Shown: positions 1-8,096, numbered from the stretch's first letter. The stretch: 12,980 nt of DNA from Bacteroidota bacterium (GCA_003488525.1 DNLG01000138.1:2407-15386), one strand, 5' to 3'. Notes: generated by a model not told the origin, from the letters alone. Numbers and translations are program-made.

Positions 1-432
1 CCCGGGGCTCTGCCGTTTATGGGCGGGTGGACTGCGGTTACTGGTTCTGCCGACGCCATGGCATGGGTGCTGTTTGCCATTCTGTTTTTCTGGCAGTTGC
101 CACATTTCTATGCGCTCTCGTGGATGTACCGTGCAGACTACCGCGATGGTGGTATGGTTCTTCGCGCAATCGCAGATGAATCGGGCAAGACCCTTGCCGT
201 GCAGATGACACTCACCAGCGTTCTGCTTCTGGTGTCCGCCGTTCTACCCACGGTGATCGGTGCCACGGGTATGGTGTATCTCGTGGGAGTGTCAGGGCTG
301 GGGCTTTGGCTGATACTGCAGAGTGTTGTGTTCTATCGCAACCCGGATGCGGCAACGGCGCGGAAGGTTCTGCTCACGTCGTACGCGGTTCTTATGGGAA
401 TCGTCGTGCTCATGTTTCTCGACAAACAATGA
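1..432 (+). CDS. ctaB: Protoheme IX farnesyltransferase (heme O synthase), C-terminal part; gene cut by window edge
   Basis: The reading frame is open from base 1, so this is the last ~143 residues of a protein usually about 290-300 long. CtaB/CyoE is an integral-membrane UbiA-family prenyltransferase that farnesylates heme B to heme O, the precursor of heme A for heme-copper oxidases. Visible family marks are the GALP..GGW segment at the start, the F-WQLPHF-AL membrane motif at fragment residues ~30-39, and the second aspartate-rich motif (DYRDGG, ~47-51). At least three hydrophobic helices follow. The ATG at base 19 is internal and not the true start. The gene lies 21 bp upstream of oxidase subunit III, the usual place for this assembly enzyme. 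Identity is secure; the missing 5' half cannot be assessed. Confidence 0.93.
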   Translation, partial: PGALPFMGGWTAVTGSADAMAWVLFAILFFWQLPHFYALSWMYRADYRDGGMVLRAIADESGKTLAVQMTLTSVLLLVSAVLPTVIGATGMVYLVGVSGLGLWLILQSVVFYRNPDAATARKVLLTSYAVLMGIVVLMFLDKQ

Positions 433-453
433 TCAATCATAACAGGTGGTAGC

Positions 454-1053
454 ATGTCTGCAGCACTGAATCTCAATCACGAGCCGGTCACCAAGATCGC
501 CAATGGCAAGCTTGCCATGTGGGCGTTTCTTGCCTCGGAGCTCATGTTCTTCACGGGGTTCTTCGGAACCTTCATCGTGCTTCGCAACACGAATTACCAG
601 GCCTTCTTTGAGGCGTCGCATCACTTGAGCTGGCCCCTGGCACTTCTCAATACATTCATTCTGATCGGCAGCTCGTTGACGATGGCGTTGGCCATTTACA
701 ACCTCGAGCGCAAGAACAACGGAATGTTCCAGACCTATTTGGGCCTTACTATTCTTGGCGCCTTTGGCTTCCTTATCGTCAAGTATTTCGAGTACGGGGC
801 GAAGTGGCAGGATGGTTTGTTCCCCGGGCAGGAGAATCACACGCTGTTCTACTCCTTCTATTTCATCATGACCGGCTTCCACGCTCTGCACGTGATCGCG
901 GGTATGATCCCGATGGGCTTTATGCTCATGAAGTCATTTACAAAGAATGGGTATCCGCATCCTGTCAAGGTTGAGACGCTTGGTCTTTACTGGCACTTCG
1001 TCGACCTGATGTGGATCTTCATCTTCCCAGCCTTGTATCTCATCTTCCCCTAA
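454..1053 (+). CDS. coxC: Cytochrome c oxidase subunit III (caa3-type, short five-helix form)
   Basis: A 199-residue membrane protein of the heme-copper oxidase subunit III family, which associates with subunit I and stabilises the enzyme during proton pumping. Recognisable blocks are SELMFFTGFFGTFIVLR (residues ~28-44), including the conserved Glu of that helix, WPLALLNTFILIGSS (60-74), the HTLFYSFYFIMTGFHALHV region (129-147) with its conserved His residues, and the closing LYWHFVDLMWIFIFP (178-192). Five helices are visible; the first two of the seven-helix mitochondrial form are absent, as is common in bacterial caa3 enzymes. The ATG is preceded by AGGTGG (444-449). It sits between ctaB and the subunit IV gene in an evident operon. 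Function is confident; the subunit I and II genes are not in the window. Confidence 0.95.
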   Translation: MSAALNLNHEPVTKIANGKLAMWAFLASELMFFTGFFGTFIVLRNTNYQAFFEASHHLSWPLALLNTFILIGSSLTMALAIYNLERKNNGMFQTYLGLTILGAFGFLIVKYFEYGAKWQDGLFPGQENHTLFYSFYFIMTGFHALHVIAGMIPMGFMLMKSFTKNGYPHPVKVETLGLYWHFVDLMWIFIFPALYLIFP

Positions 1054-1082
1054 TCCTCACACGACATTTCACGACCGAAATC

Positions 1083-1087
1083 AGGAG
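1083..1087 (+). promoter_or_regulatory. Shine-Dalgarno site that fixes the subunit IV start
   Basis: AGGAG lies 7 bp before the ATG at 1095. The frame is open further upstream (to about 1011), but that extension overlaps the end of subunit III and lacks a comparable ribosome site, so 1095 is the better start. Confidence 0.7.
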
Positions 1088-1094
1088 CACGACA

Positions 1095-1469
1095 ATGGGT
1101 CACGATCACGGTAACGTTATCCCTGCCTACATGAAGGTGTTTTTCACGCTTTGCGCCATGACGCTGCTGACGGTAGCTGCCGCCAAGCTGGTGCACTTTC
1201 CGGATGTCGGGTTCATCCACGGATATGTGCTCAACATCACGGTCGGTCTTGCTATTGCCGTCTTTAAGGTCATCTGTGTGATGTACATTTTCATGCACCT
1301 GAAGTTCGACAACCCGTATCTACGCTTCTTCGTGTACGTGCCGGTGTTTCTGTTCTTTGTGTTGACCTTCGGCTTGAACCTTGAGTTCGGTGCGGCCCCT
1401 TCGAATGATCATGTCACGCGGACGGTACACCAGCAGTTGTATCCTGGCGATCACAAGGCAGGTCACTAA
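1095..1469 (+). CDS. coxD: Cytochrome c oxidase subunit IV (prokaryotic caa3 type)
   Basis: A 124-residue protein of the prokaryotic cytochrome c oxidase subunit IV family, a small accessory subunit of caa3 oxidases. It has three hydrophobic helices at roughly residues 13-33, 45-67 and 76-97. The second ends in the family signature YIFMHLKF (64-71). The N-terminus (MGHDHG) and C-terminal tail (H106, H112, H120, H124) are histidine-rich, a common but functionally unassigned trait of this family. The ATG at 1095 was chosen because of the AGGAG 7 bp upstream and because a longer frame would overlap subunit III. It follows coxC by 41 bp and precedes the SCO gene. No catalytic residues are expected. 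Confidence 0.9.
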   Translation: MGHDHGNVIPAYMKVFFTLCAMTLLTVAAAKLVHFPDVGFIHGYVLNITVGLAIAVFKVICVMYIFMHLKFDNPYLRFFVYVPVFLFFVLTFGLNLEFGAAPSNDHVTRTVHQQLYPGDHKAGH

Positions 1470-1487
1470 GAAATTTTGCGAATCGAC

Positions 1488-2066
1488 ATGCGACTGTCAG
1501 GTATCATCGGGGTGCTGTCACTGCTCATCGCGCTAGCTGCGTGCCAGCCTAGCGACGGCAATGTAGTACGCACAAAAACTCCGTGGGACACGCTTCCGGT
1601 TTTGCGTGGCGTTTCTTCGTTCAGCGGTGTGGACCAGGACAGCGCCACATTCAGTGCTGAGGCAATGCGTGGGCGTGCGTGGATCGCATCGTTCTTCTTC
1701 ACGAGATGCCAAACGGTCTGTCCGGCGTTGAACAACGTTCTTGCAGGTATCAACCGCGAATTTGCCTCGAAGGTATCTTTTGTCTCGTTGACCTCCGATC
1801 CTGAAAACGATGTGCCCAGTGTGCTGCGCGAGTATGCGCGCCAGTATGGTGCCGAAAGGACCACGTGGGCCTTTGTTACGATGCCCCTGGATTCCATGAT
1901 CGCCGTGTCAGGTAATGACCTTGGTCTTGTTTCTCCATCAGAGCCGGATCTGCATTCAACGCGGTTTGTACTTATCGACACCGCAATGCAGGTCAGGGGC
2001 TACTACGACAGTGCAGATCCTGCCGATGTCGCAAAGCTTCGGAACATTCTCAAGGCTCTTCCATGA
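1488..2066 (+). CDS. sco: SCO1/SenC family copper chaperone, predicted lipoprotein
   Basis: A 192-residue thioredoxin-fold protein of the SCO1/SenC family, which delivers copper to, and reduces, the CuA site of oxidase subunit II on the outer face of the cytoplasmic membrane. The N-terminus is a signal peptide with a lipobox (LAAC, Cys19), so the protein should be membrane-anchored. The copper/redox motif CQTVC (Cys74, Cys78) sits in FFFTRCQTVCP, and the third copper ligand is His156 in DLHSTRFVLID. All three ligands are present, so it should be functional. The start is uncertain: ATG at 1488 is preferred, but an in-frame TTG at 1476 adds four residues, and neither has a strong ribosome site. 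Its stop codon overlaps the next start (ATGA at 2063-2066), indicating translational coupling. Confidence 0.93.
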   Translation: MRLSGIIGVLSLLIALAACQPSDGNVVRTKTPWDTLPVLRGVSSFSGVDQDSATFSAEAMRGRAWIASFFFTRCQTVCPALNNVLAGINREFASKVSFVSLTSDPENDVPSVLREYARQYGAERTTWAFVTMPLDSMIAVSGNDLGLVSPSEPDLHSTRFVLIDTAMQVRGYYDSADPADVAKLRNILKALP

Positions 2067-2509
2067 ACCTCGACCAGCTTCCGGCACTCAATGCCACGCT
2101 GAATGGGCTCTCGACCGTACTCTTGCTTGTAGGGTATCGCCTTATCCGTCAACGACGCGTTGAGCAGCATCGCATGGTGATGATCGCCGCCTTCGTTGTA
2201 TCGGTTGTCTTTCTCGGATGCTATCTCTTACACAAGTGGCATCTCTATTCGACCACCGGATCCTACAACACGGTTTTTCCCGGCGAAGGCATGTGGAGAG
2301 CTGTTTATCTGACGATTCTGATCACGCACGTTGCGCTCGCTGCGACTGTGCCGGTTCTGGCGATCATAACGATCCGCAGGGGGCTTGCCATGTCCGTTGA
2401 GACGCATCGTCGTATTGCGAAGATCACGTTGCCTATCTGGCTCTATGTGTCGGTAACGGGCGTGATCGTCTACTTCATGTTGTACCAGTGGTTCAGGCCG
2501 GTTTCATGA
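2063..2509 (+). CDS. DUF420 family membrane protein
   Basis: A 148-residue integral-membrane protein with the DUF420 (YozB-like) pattern: LPALNATLNGLSTVLLLVGYRLI at residues 6-28, then HRMVMIAAFVVSVVFLGCYLLHKWH (36-60), with two further helices around 78-103 and 120-142. Conserved histidines (H36, H57, H60, H89, H114) near the membrane faces suggest metal or heme contact, but no biochemical role is established for the family. DUF420 genes commonly lie beside SCO and caa3 oxidase genes, so a part in oxidase copper or heme assembly is inferred from context. It overlaps sco by four bases at its start and the next gene by four bases at its end, so all three are probably translated as one coupled unit. 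Confidence 0.85.
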   Translation: MNLDQLPALNATLNGLSTVLLLVGYRLIRQRRVEQHRMVMIAAFVVSVVFLGCYLLHKWHLYSTTGSYNTVFPGEGMWRAVYLTILITHVALAATVPVLAIITIRRGLAMSVETHRRIAKITLPIWLYVSVTGVIVYFMLYQWFRPVS

Positions 2510-2733
2510 AAAAGTTGTTCATGGTTCTGCTCGTCGTTCTTGCAGCCGGATCGCAGGCAATGGCCTGTCCTGCATGTAAAGACAGCTTTACCAAGCACGG
2601 AAGCAATGCATCGGTAGGGGATGCCTACTCACTATCGGTTATCGTGATGCTCAGCGTACCGATAACCATCTTGACCGTTGGCATCGTGATCATTGCACGA
2701 CGACTTCGACAGCATCCAAATTCCGCCGCCTGA
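2506..2733 (+). CDS. Small exported CxxC membrane protein, function unknown
   Basis: A 75-residue protein not recognised as a named family. It starts with a clear signal peptide (MKKLFMVLLVVLAAGSQAMA, residues 1-20), followed immediately by CPAC (Cys21, Cys24), a short polar segment, and one strongly hydrophobic helix (about 43-64) ending in ARRLRQH. If the signal peptide is cut after Ala20, Cys21 becomes the first mature residue; AMAC is a weak lipobox, so acylation is possible. The frame also opens upstream at 2488, but the ATG at 2506 overlaps the DUF420 stop as ATGA and begins the signal peptide exactly, so it is preferred. Position after sco and the DUF420 gene suggests a metal-handling or thiol-redox part in oxidase maturation; this is inference. 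Confidence 0.78.
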   Translation: MKKLFMVLLVVLAAGSQAMACPACKDSFTKHGSNASVGDAYSLSVIVMLSVPITILTVGIVIIARRLRQHPNSAA

Positions 2734-2774
2734 TTCATGTGGACAATCATGCGGCATAGGTTCACGCGGAACGG

Positions 2775-2782
2775 TATATTTG
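2775..2782 (+). promoter_or_regulatory. Candidate Bacteroidota-type -7 promoter element before actA
   Basis: TATATTTG matches the TAnnTTTG -7 consensus of the Bacteroidota primary sigma factor. It lies in the 76-bp gap between the small CxxC gene and actA, 28 bp before the actA ATG, leaving room for a short leader that contains the ribosome site. No convincing -33 TTG element is visible at the expected distance, so a separate act promoter is only a candidate. Confidence 0.4.
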
Positions 2783-2809
2783 CACGACAATTACTGCTGA
2801 GGGAAGCGA

Positions 2810-3568
2810 ATGTTTTCACGCAAGTTTGACATGGGGGTCAAGGTCGGTGGCGCCGTCGCAGGCGGCGTCGTCGGTGTTCTTTTCCTCCTGGGCTACTTCG
2901 GGTTTCGAAACGATTTTGCCGATGTTGGCTATCGTCCCGAGCAGCCGGTGCCATTCTCCCACAAGCTTCACGCCGGGCAGCTGCAGATCCACTGTCAGTA
3001 CTGTCATGCAGGCGTAGAGAAGTCCGCGCACTCTCCGGTGCCGACGACGCAGACCTGTATGAACTGCCATACGGCGGTAAAGGCAGAGTCTCCGAAGCTC
3101 CAGCTTGTGCGTGATTCGTACGAATCGGGCAACCCGATCTCGTGGGTGCGCATTCATAAGGTGCCTGACTATGCGCACTTTAATCACAGCCGCCATATCC
3201 GTGCTCAGATCGACTGCAAATCTTGTCACGGCCCAATTGAGGAGATGGGAGTTGTCTCGCAGAACAAGCCCCTTAGCATGGGCTGGTGTCTCGACTGTCA
3301 CCGCAACCCGGAGAAGAACATCGTCGGTGCGCGTCCGATTTCGGGTGTTTTCACCGGCAAGATGCACGACATGAAGAACCTGTTAGACAGCACGTACATC
3401 TTCACGCCGATCAAGGCGCAAGTAGCTGACAAGGCCTCGCTCAAGCCGCTTACGGTTCCACAGTATGGTGGATATGATGTGCAGGTACCGCCAGTAGAAG
3501 TTGCTGGAATTCCTCACCCCAAGGTTGCCGGTGTCGGCCCAGAGAACTGCTCGTCGTGTCATTATTGA
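2810..3568 (+). CDS. actA: Alternative Complex III subunit ActA, pentaheme cytochrome c
   Basis: A 252-residue membrane-anchored multiheme cytochrome. One hydrophobic helix (about residues 12-31) places the rest in the periplasm. Five CxxCH heme sites are visible at residues 62-66 (CQYCH), 83-87 (CMNCH), 136-140 (CKSCH), 160-164 (CLDCH) and 247-251 (CSSCH), the number known for ActA. Extra histidines (H51, H54, H74, H116, H122, H126, H129) can serve as distal heme ligands. In ACIII, ActA relays electrons within the complex towards the terminal acceptor. The last heme motif ends one residue before the C-terminus. The ATG is preceded by TGAGGGA (2798-2804). It opens the six-gene act cluster and has 76 bp upstream that may hold a promoter. 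Heme count and neighbours make the assignment firm. Confidence 0.93.
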   Translation: MFSRKFDMGVKVGGAVAGGVVGVLFLLGYFGFRNDFADVGYRPEQPVPFSHKLHAGQLQIHCQYCHAGVEKSAHSPVPTTQTCMNCHTAVKAESPKLQLVRDSYESGNPISWVRIHKVPDYAHFNHSRHIRAQIDCKSCHGPIEEMGVVSQNKPLSMGWCLDCHRNPEKNIVGARPISGVFTGKMHDMKNLLDSTYIFTPIKAQVADKASLKPLTVPQYGGYDVQVPPVEVAGIPHPKVAGVGPENCSSCHY

Positions 3569-3605
3569 TCGACGGCTTCACCCTCAACGATTGAAACATC
3601 CCTTC

Positions 3606-3609
3606 AAGG
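3606..3609 (+). promoter_or_regulatory. Shine-Dalgarno site that fixes the actB start
   Basis: AAGG lies 7 bp before the ATG at 3617. A TTG two codons earlier (3611) is also in frame but would sit 1 bp from this site, so the ATG is preferred. Confidence 0.55.
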
Positions 3610-3616
3610 TTTGCAT

Positions 3617-6586
3617 ATGTCCGACCGTTCACTCCATGCATCAACCAATCCAATGTGGAAGAGCATAGACGAGCTCGCCGAAGGTCGTGGTGAGACTGCT
3701 GAGTTTGCACCCGGTACAACGACATCGGCCCTTGCCGATTCGGGTGTCAGCCGTCGGAGCTTCATGGCTCTGGTGTCCGCCTCGATGGCGCTTACAGCCG
3801 CTGCGTGTCGTCGACCTGAGCAGAAGCTGGTCCCATCGGTGAAGTCGCTCCAGAATGCCACACCGGGGTTGCCGATCTATTATGCGTCGGTGTATTCACA
3901 TCGCAACGTTGCCTACGGTGCGGTGGTAAAGACACGCGAGGGACGTCCCATCAAGGTCACGGGCAATGCTTCGCATCCTGGACTTGTGCGTGGTGCGGCA
4001 AACGCCGAAATGCAGGCCTCTCTGCTGTCGCTGTACGATCCGGATCGCATCCGCCGTCCGAAGGTGGGCGGACAGCAAACGTCCTTTGATGCAGCTGCTT
4101 CCAAAATGGCTGGTGCTATCAGCGAGGCCATCGCCGCCGGCAAGAAGGTTGCACTCTTTACCGATGAGCACTGCTCACCGACCTACACGCAGCTTCTGAA
4201 TGAGTTTGTTGCTGCAGTTCCGAATGCCGTTGTTGTGACGCTTCCGGCGATCATCAATGATGGTGCTGCTATTGCCAGTAAGGCTGTTTTCGGACGTGAT
4301 GCACAGATCGTTCCGGATCTTTCGCAAGCATCGGTGATCGTAAGTGTGGATGCGGATTTTCTCGGTGCCGACACACTGGCACTGTATCACGCGACGCGTT
4401 TTGCTGGCAAGCGGACTCCGTCCAAGGCCAATGCCGAAATGTCGCATCTGACGGTTGTCGAGTCTCAGTACTCCACCACCGGCATGAATGCCGATGTTCG
4501 TGTACGGACCGCCCCTTCACAGATTGAAGGATTTCTGCAGGACCTGCATTCTGCAGTGGTCGGAGGCGCGACGTCATCGAACGCTGCCGTGAGTGCAGCC
4601 GCCAAGCGGCTCATGAATGCGGCTGCGGGCACGGGTGTCGTCCTTGCCGGAGCTCATCTATCGGCCCACGCCCATGGCCTTGCTATTGCCATCAACAGTG
4701 CTCTTGGCAGTGTCGGAGCCGGCAAGATCATCGATGCATCCCGCACGCTGCCGAACTCCGGTGAGAAGGGGGCTGCCATTGCCGACATCACCTCGCAGAT
4801 GGAGTCGGGCGCCATCCACGCGGCTATCTTCCTGGATGTTAACCCGGAGTACTCCGCATCACGCGCTTTCAAGAATGCGATCCTGAAGAAGGTTGCCTTC
4901 CGTGGGACCATCAACCTGTATGATGACGAAACGTCTCAAATTTCCGACGCTTCGATTCCTGCCGCCCATTGGCTTGAGTCGTGGGGCACGGCTGTCAGTC
5001 CTGATGGATACGTAAGTATTCAGCAGCCGGTGATCGCGCCACTGTGTGACGGTATACCTTCGCTGCAGGACACACTCATGGTCATCGGCAAGAAGGTTAA
5101 CGCGGCGTTCCTCGGTTCAACCGCCAGTTATGCCGACTACGTCAAAGGGGCTATGATGGCCGCCTATCCTGCTATGAGCTGGGTCGATACACTCCAAGTT
5201 GGAGTTGTGGCCGGCACCGGACGTAGCGCATCGGATGCGCCAATGAATGCAGGCGCGATATCGGGGCTGGCAAAAGCATCGGTGGGTTCGGGTACGGTGC
5301 TGCTGACGGTGCCATCGAACGCTCTGTATGACGGACGCCTTGCAAACAACGGATGGCTCCAGGAGCTTCCAGACCCTGTGACCAAGGTTACATGGGACAA
5401 CGTTGCGCTGATCAGTCCAGCCATGGCTGTCAAGCTTGGACTTGCCTCGAGCACGGAAGACCTCAAAGCCCTGTCAAAAGCAAATGAAAATGTGGTAGCG
5501 ATCACCACAAAAGAGGGAAGCGTTGAGCTTCCGGTGCTGGTGCAACCCGGCATGGCCGACGATACGATCGTGACCCAGCTTGGATATGGACGCACCGCAG
5601 GGGGCTCAATCGGAACGGGCATTGGCGCAAATGCCTTTGTGGCCGGCATGTGTGGTTATCACGCCGTCGAAAGCGTGACGGTCACTGGTGCACGCCACCG
5701 AATTGCAACAACGCAGAATCATCATACGCTTGGTGAGACTCCGGGCGATACGCCAAACGAGCGTAATGTTGCGCAGACACTCAAGCTGAGCGACCTTGCT
5801 ACGGTGACCTCGCTCGAGCCTGACTATATCAAGGATGAGTCTGGCAAGCCCCTTTCCATCGTAGGAGAATACCAGTACAAGGGACATCGCTGGGGCATGG
5901 TCATAGACATGAGCGCCTGTACCGGCTGCTCGTCATGTGTCATTGCCTGCCAGAGCGAGAACAACATTTCGGTTGTAGGCAAGGATCAGGTGCTCCTTGG
6001 ACGTGAAATGCACTGGATCCGGCTGGACCGCTACTACTCCGGCTCGCTTCAGGACCCATCGTCGACCGTGATCGAGCCGATGCTGTGTCAGCACTGCGAA
6101 AACGCTCCGTGCGAAAATGTCTGTCCGGTTGCGGCCACGACACACTCGCCGGAGGGTCTCAACGAGATGACCTACAACCGCTGTGTAGGAACGCGCTATT
6201 GCCTGAACAACTGCCCGTACAAGGTGCGCCGATTCAACTTCCTCAACTACAAGGATGAGCGTCAGCCGCTCGACCTTGTGTTCAACCCGGAAGTATCGGG
6301 TCGTATGCGTGGTATCATGGAAAAGTGCACCTTCTGCGTGCAGCGTCTGCATGAAGCCAAGTGGCACGCCCGTGACGAGGGCCGCGCCCGCGTCAAGGAT
6401 GGAGAGGCCATCACAGCATGTCAGGAAGCATGTCCGGCGGGTGCTATCATCTTTGGTGACGCCAACGATGCTGCCAGCCGAGTCTCCGTGGCACGCAAGA
6501 GCGAGCGCAGCTTCCATGTTCTTGCCGAGATCAACACGCGTCCGTCGGTGACCTACCTCGCGAAGGTCATCAACGACAGGGCGTAA
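3617..6586 (+). CDS. actB: Alternative Complex III subunit ActB, Fe-S protein with vestigial molybdopterin domain
   Basis: A 989-residue protein that fuses a molybdopterin-oxidoreductase-like region to a C-terminal ferredoxin-like domain and carries the Fe-S wire of ACIII. A twin-arginine signal is visible at SRRSFM (45-50) followed by a hydrophobic stretch ending at Cys64; that Cys may be lipid-anchored, though AAAC is a weak lipobox. Fe-S ligands fall in five groups: C768/771/774/778, C824/827/832/836, C856/862/866, C904/907 and C935/939. That is 15 cysteines, fitting three [4Fe-4S] and one [3Fe-4S] cluster, as described for ActB. The large N-terminal part shows no cysteine-rich cofactor motif and in the family binds no molybdenum. 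The gene sits 48 bp after actA and 50 bp before actC. Confidence 0.95.
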   Translation: MSDRSLHASTNPMWKSIDELAEGRGETAEFAPGTTTSALADSGVSRRSFMALVSASMALTAAACRRPEQKLVPSVKSLQNATPGLPIYYASVYSHRNVAYGAVVKTREGRPIKVTGNASHPGLVRGAANAEMQASLLSLYDPDRIRRPKVGGQQTSFDAAASKMAGAISEAIAAGKKVALFTDEHCSPTYTQLLNEFVAAVPNAVVVTLPAIINDGAAIASKAVFGRDAQIVPDLSQASVIVSVDADFLGADTLALYHATRFAGKRTPSKANAEMSHLTVVESQYSTTGMNADVRVRTAPSQIEGFLQDLHSAVVGGATSSNAAVSAAAKRLMNAAAGTGVVLAGAHLSAHAHGLAIAINSALGSVGAGKIIDASRTLPNSGEKGAAIADITSQMESGAIHAAIFLDVNPEYSASRAFKNAILKKVAFRGTINLYDDETSQISDASIPAAHWLESWGTAVSPDGYVSIQQPVIAPLCDGIPSLQDTLMVIGKKVNAAFLGSTASYADYVKGAMMAAYPAMSWVDTLQVGVVAGTGRSASDAPMNAGAISGLAKASVGSGTVLLTVPSNALYDGRLANNGWLQELPDPVTKVTWDNVALISPAMAVKLGLASSTEDLKALSKANENVVAITTKEGSVELPVLVQPGMADDTIVTQLGYGRTAGGSIGTGIGANAFVAGMCGYHAVESVTVTGARHRIATTQNHHTLGETPGDTPNERNVAQTLKLSDLATVTSLEPDYIKDESGKPLSIVGEYQYKGHRWGMVIDMSACTGCSSCVIACQSENNISVVGKDQVLLGREMHWIRLDRYYSGSLQDPSSTVIEPMLCQHCENAPCENVCPVAATTHSPEGLNEMTYNRCVGTRYCLNNCPYKVRRFNFLNYKDERQPLDLVFNPEVSGRMRGIMEKCTFCVQRLHEAKWHARDEGRARVKDGEAITACQEACPAGAIIFGDANDAASRVSVARKSERSFHVLAEINTRPSVTYLAKVINDRA

Positions 6587-6636
6587 CTCCGTATCTGCAT
6601 TTGATTAACAAAACGATTCACTGACGGGAACCAATC

Positions 6637-8058
6637 ATGACGGTGGTCCAGGAACAAGAGAGATTGCAGGCCATGGCGCACGGCGAAGAGCCGGTGCGCG
6701 AAGACCTCGTCCTCGGTAATCCAACGATGCGTGACGTCACGGCACGCATCGCCAGCATCGTGGAGTCGAAGATCACGATGAAGTACCTCGCCACGCTCAG
6801 CGTTACCGGAGCTATGGCCGCTTGGGGGCTCTTCGCGTTGTATTACACGATCACGACCGGTATCGGCGTGTGGGGTCTGAACAACCCGATCGGTTGGGGA
6901 TGGGATATCACCAACTTCGTGTTCTGGATCGGTATCGGCCACGCCGGTACGCTGATCTCGGCCATTCTGTTCCTCTTCCGTCAGAAGTGGCGCACGGCCA
7001 TCAACCGCTCAGCCGAGGCCATGACGATCTTCGCTGTGATCTGCGCACTGACGATGGTGCTCAGTCATACGGGACGTCCGTGGCTGTTCTATTGGCTTCT
7101 ACCGTACCCGAATCAGATGGCCATGTGGGTGAATTTCCGATCGCCGCTGATGTGGGACGTGTTTGCCGTCAATACCTACTTCACTGTTTCGGCACTCTTT
7201 TGGTTCGTTGGTCTTATTCCTGACCTGGCCACGCTTCGGAACTATGTGAAGAGCTCTGTGGCTAAGAAGGTTTATGGCGTGCTCTCGCTCGGCTGGACTG
7301 GCTCAACACGCAGCTGGCACCACTACGAGATCGCCTACATGATCCTGGCAGGTATTTCCACGCCACTGGTTCTGTCGGTGCACTCAGTGGTTTCGTTCGA
7401 CTTTACCGTGGGTATTCTTCCAGGCTGGCACACAACGATCTTCCCTCCGTACTTCGTTGCCGGTGCTATCTTCTCGGGCTTTGCCATGGTGATGACCCTC
7501 CTTGTGATCACACGGGAGATCCTCGACCTTAAGCAGTTCATCACACTCAAGCACTTTGAGAATATGAATAAGATCATGCTCGCTACGGGCATGATGGTTG
7601 GTTATGCCTACATTCTCGAGTTCTTCATCGCGTGGTATTCGGGTAGTGATTGGGAGCGCTGGATCTTTATCAACCGTGCGTTTGGTGATTACGCATGGGC
7701 GTACTGGACGATGTTCATCTGCAACGTGGTTTCTCCGCAGGTCTTCTGGTTTAAGAGTGCTCGTCGGAATATCCCGCTGATGTTCGTGATCTCGATCTTC
7801 ATCAACATCGGTATGTGGTTTGAACGATTTACCATCATCGCCACGACGCTGCATCACGACTTCCTGCCGGCATCATGGGGATACTACTCACCAACATGGG
7901 TCGAGATCTCGATCTTCATTGGAACGTTCGGGATCTTCCTTACGCTGTTCCTGCTGTTTGCAAAGTTCGTTCCCGTGATCGCTATCGCCGAGATCAAGAG
8001 CATCATGCCAGGCGCTCAGCCGACGCACCATCATGACCATCATGGTGATGCCCACTGA
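6637..8058 (+). CDS. actC: Alternative Complex III subunit ActC, NrfD/PsrC-like membrane protein
   Basis: A 473-residue polytopic membrane protein of the NrfD/PsrC family, the quinol-binding partner of the Fe-S subunit ActB. About ten hydrophobic helices follow a ~48-residue cytoplasmic N-terminus. The most diagnostic block is [21 protein letters not shown] (residues ~86-105), followed by [20 protein letters not shown] (115-134); the His and acidic residues here are in the region linked to quinol oxidation and proton movement in the family. The C-terminal tail is histidine-rich ([10 protein letters not shown], 464-473), of unknown meaning. The ATG at 6637 has only a weak GGGA upstream. It is one of two NrfD-like subunits here; ActF is the other. 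Assignment rests on family motifs and the conserved act order. Confidence 0.94.
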   Translation: MTVVQEQERLQAMAHGEEPVREDLVLGNPTMRDVTARIASIVESKITMKYLATLSVTGAMAAWGLFALYYTITTGIGVWGLNNPIGWGWDITNFVFWIGIGHAGTLISAILFLFRQKWRTAINRSAEAMTIFAVICALTMVLSHTGRPWLFYWLLPYPNQMAMWVNFRSPLMWDVFAVNTYFTVSALFWFVGLIPDLATLRNYVKSSVAKKVYGVLSLGWTGSTRSWHHYEIAYMILAGISTPLVLSVHSVVSFDFTVGILPGWHTTIFPPYFVAGAIFSGFAMVMTLLVITREILDLKQFITLKHFENMNKIMLATGMMVGYAYILEFFIAWYSGSDWERWIFINRAFGDYAWAYWTMFICNVVSPQVFWFKSARRNIPLMFVISIFINIGMWFERFTIIATTLHHDFLPASWGYYSPTWVEISIFIGTFGIFLTLFLLFAKFVPVIAIAEIKSIMPGAQPTHHHDHHGDAH

Positions 8059-8085
8059 TTTTGAACCACCCCTGCACAGAAGAAC

Positions 8086-8090
8086 GAAGG
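8086..8090 (+). promoter_or_regulatory. Shine-Dalgarno site that fixes the actD start
   Basis: GAAGG lies 6 bp before the ATG at 8097. The frame is open from a TTG at 8061, but this site and the conserved N-terminal sequence support 8097. Confidence 0.55.
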
Positions 8091-8096
8091 TCACTT

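Noticed and set aside
2740..2745. TGGACA as a -35 box upstream of actA
   Set aside because: The distance to the TATATTTG element (29 bp) is too long and no -10 is found at normal spacing.
3617..5900. ActB N-terminal region read as an active molybdenum enzyme
   Set aside because: No N-terminal cysteine-rich cluster motif or cofactor ligand is visible, and the gene context is that of ACIII, where this domain is cofactor-free.
5933..6517. 194-codon minus-strand open frame inside actB
   Set aside because: It is a shadow of the Fe-S domain of actB, with no family features or ribosome site.
8024..8057. Short repeated CATCATG and a small hairpin near the actC stop
   Set aside because: Explained by the histidine codons of the C-terminal tail; stem too short and no T-tract, so not a terminator.
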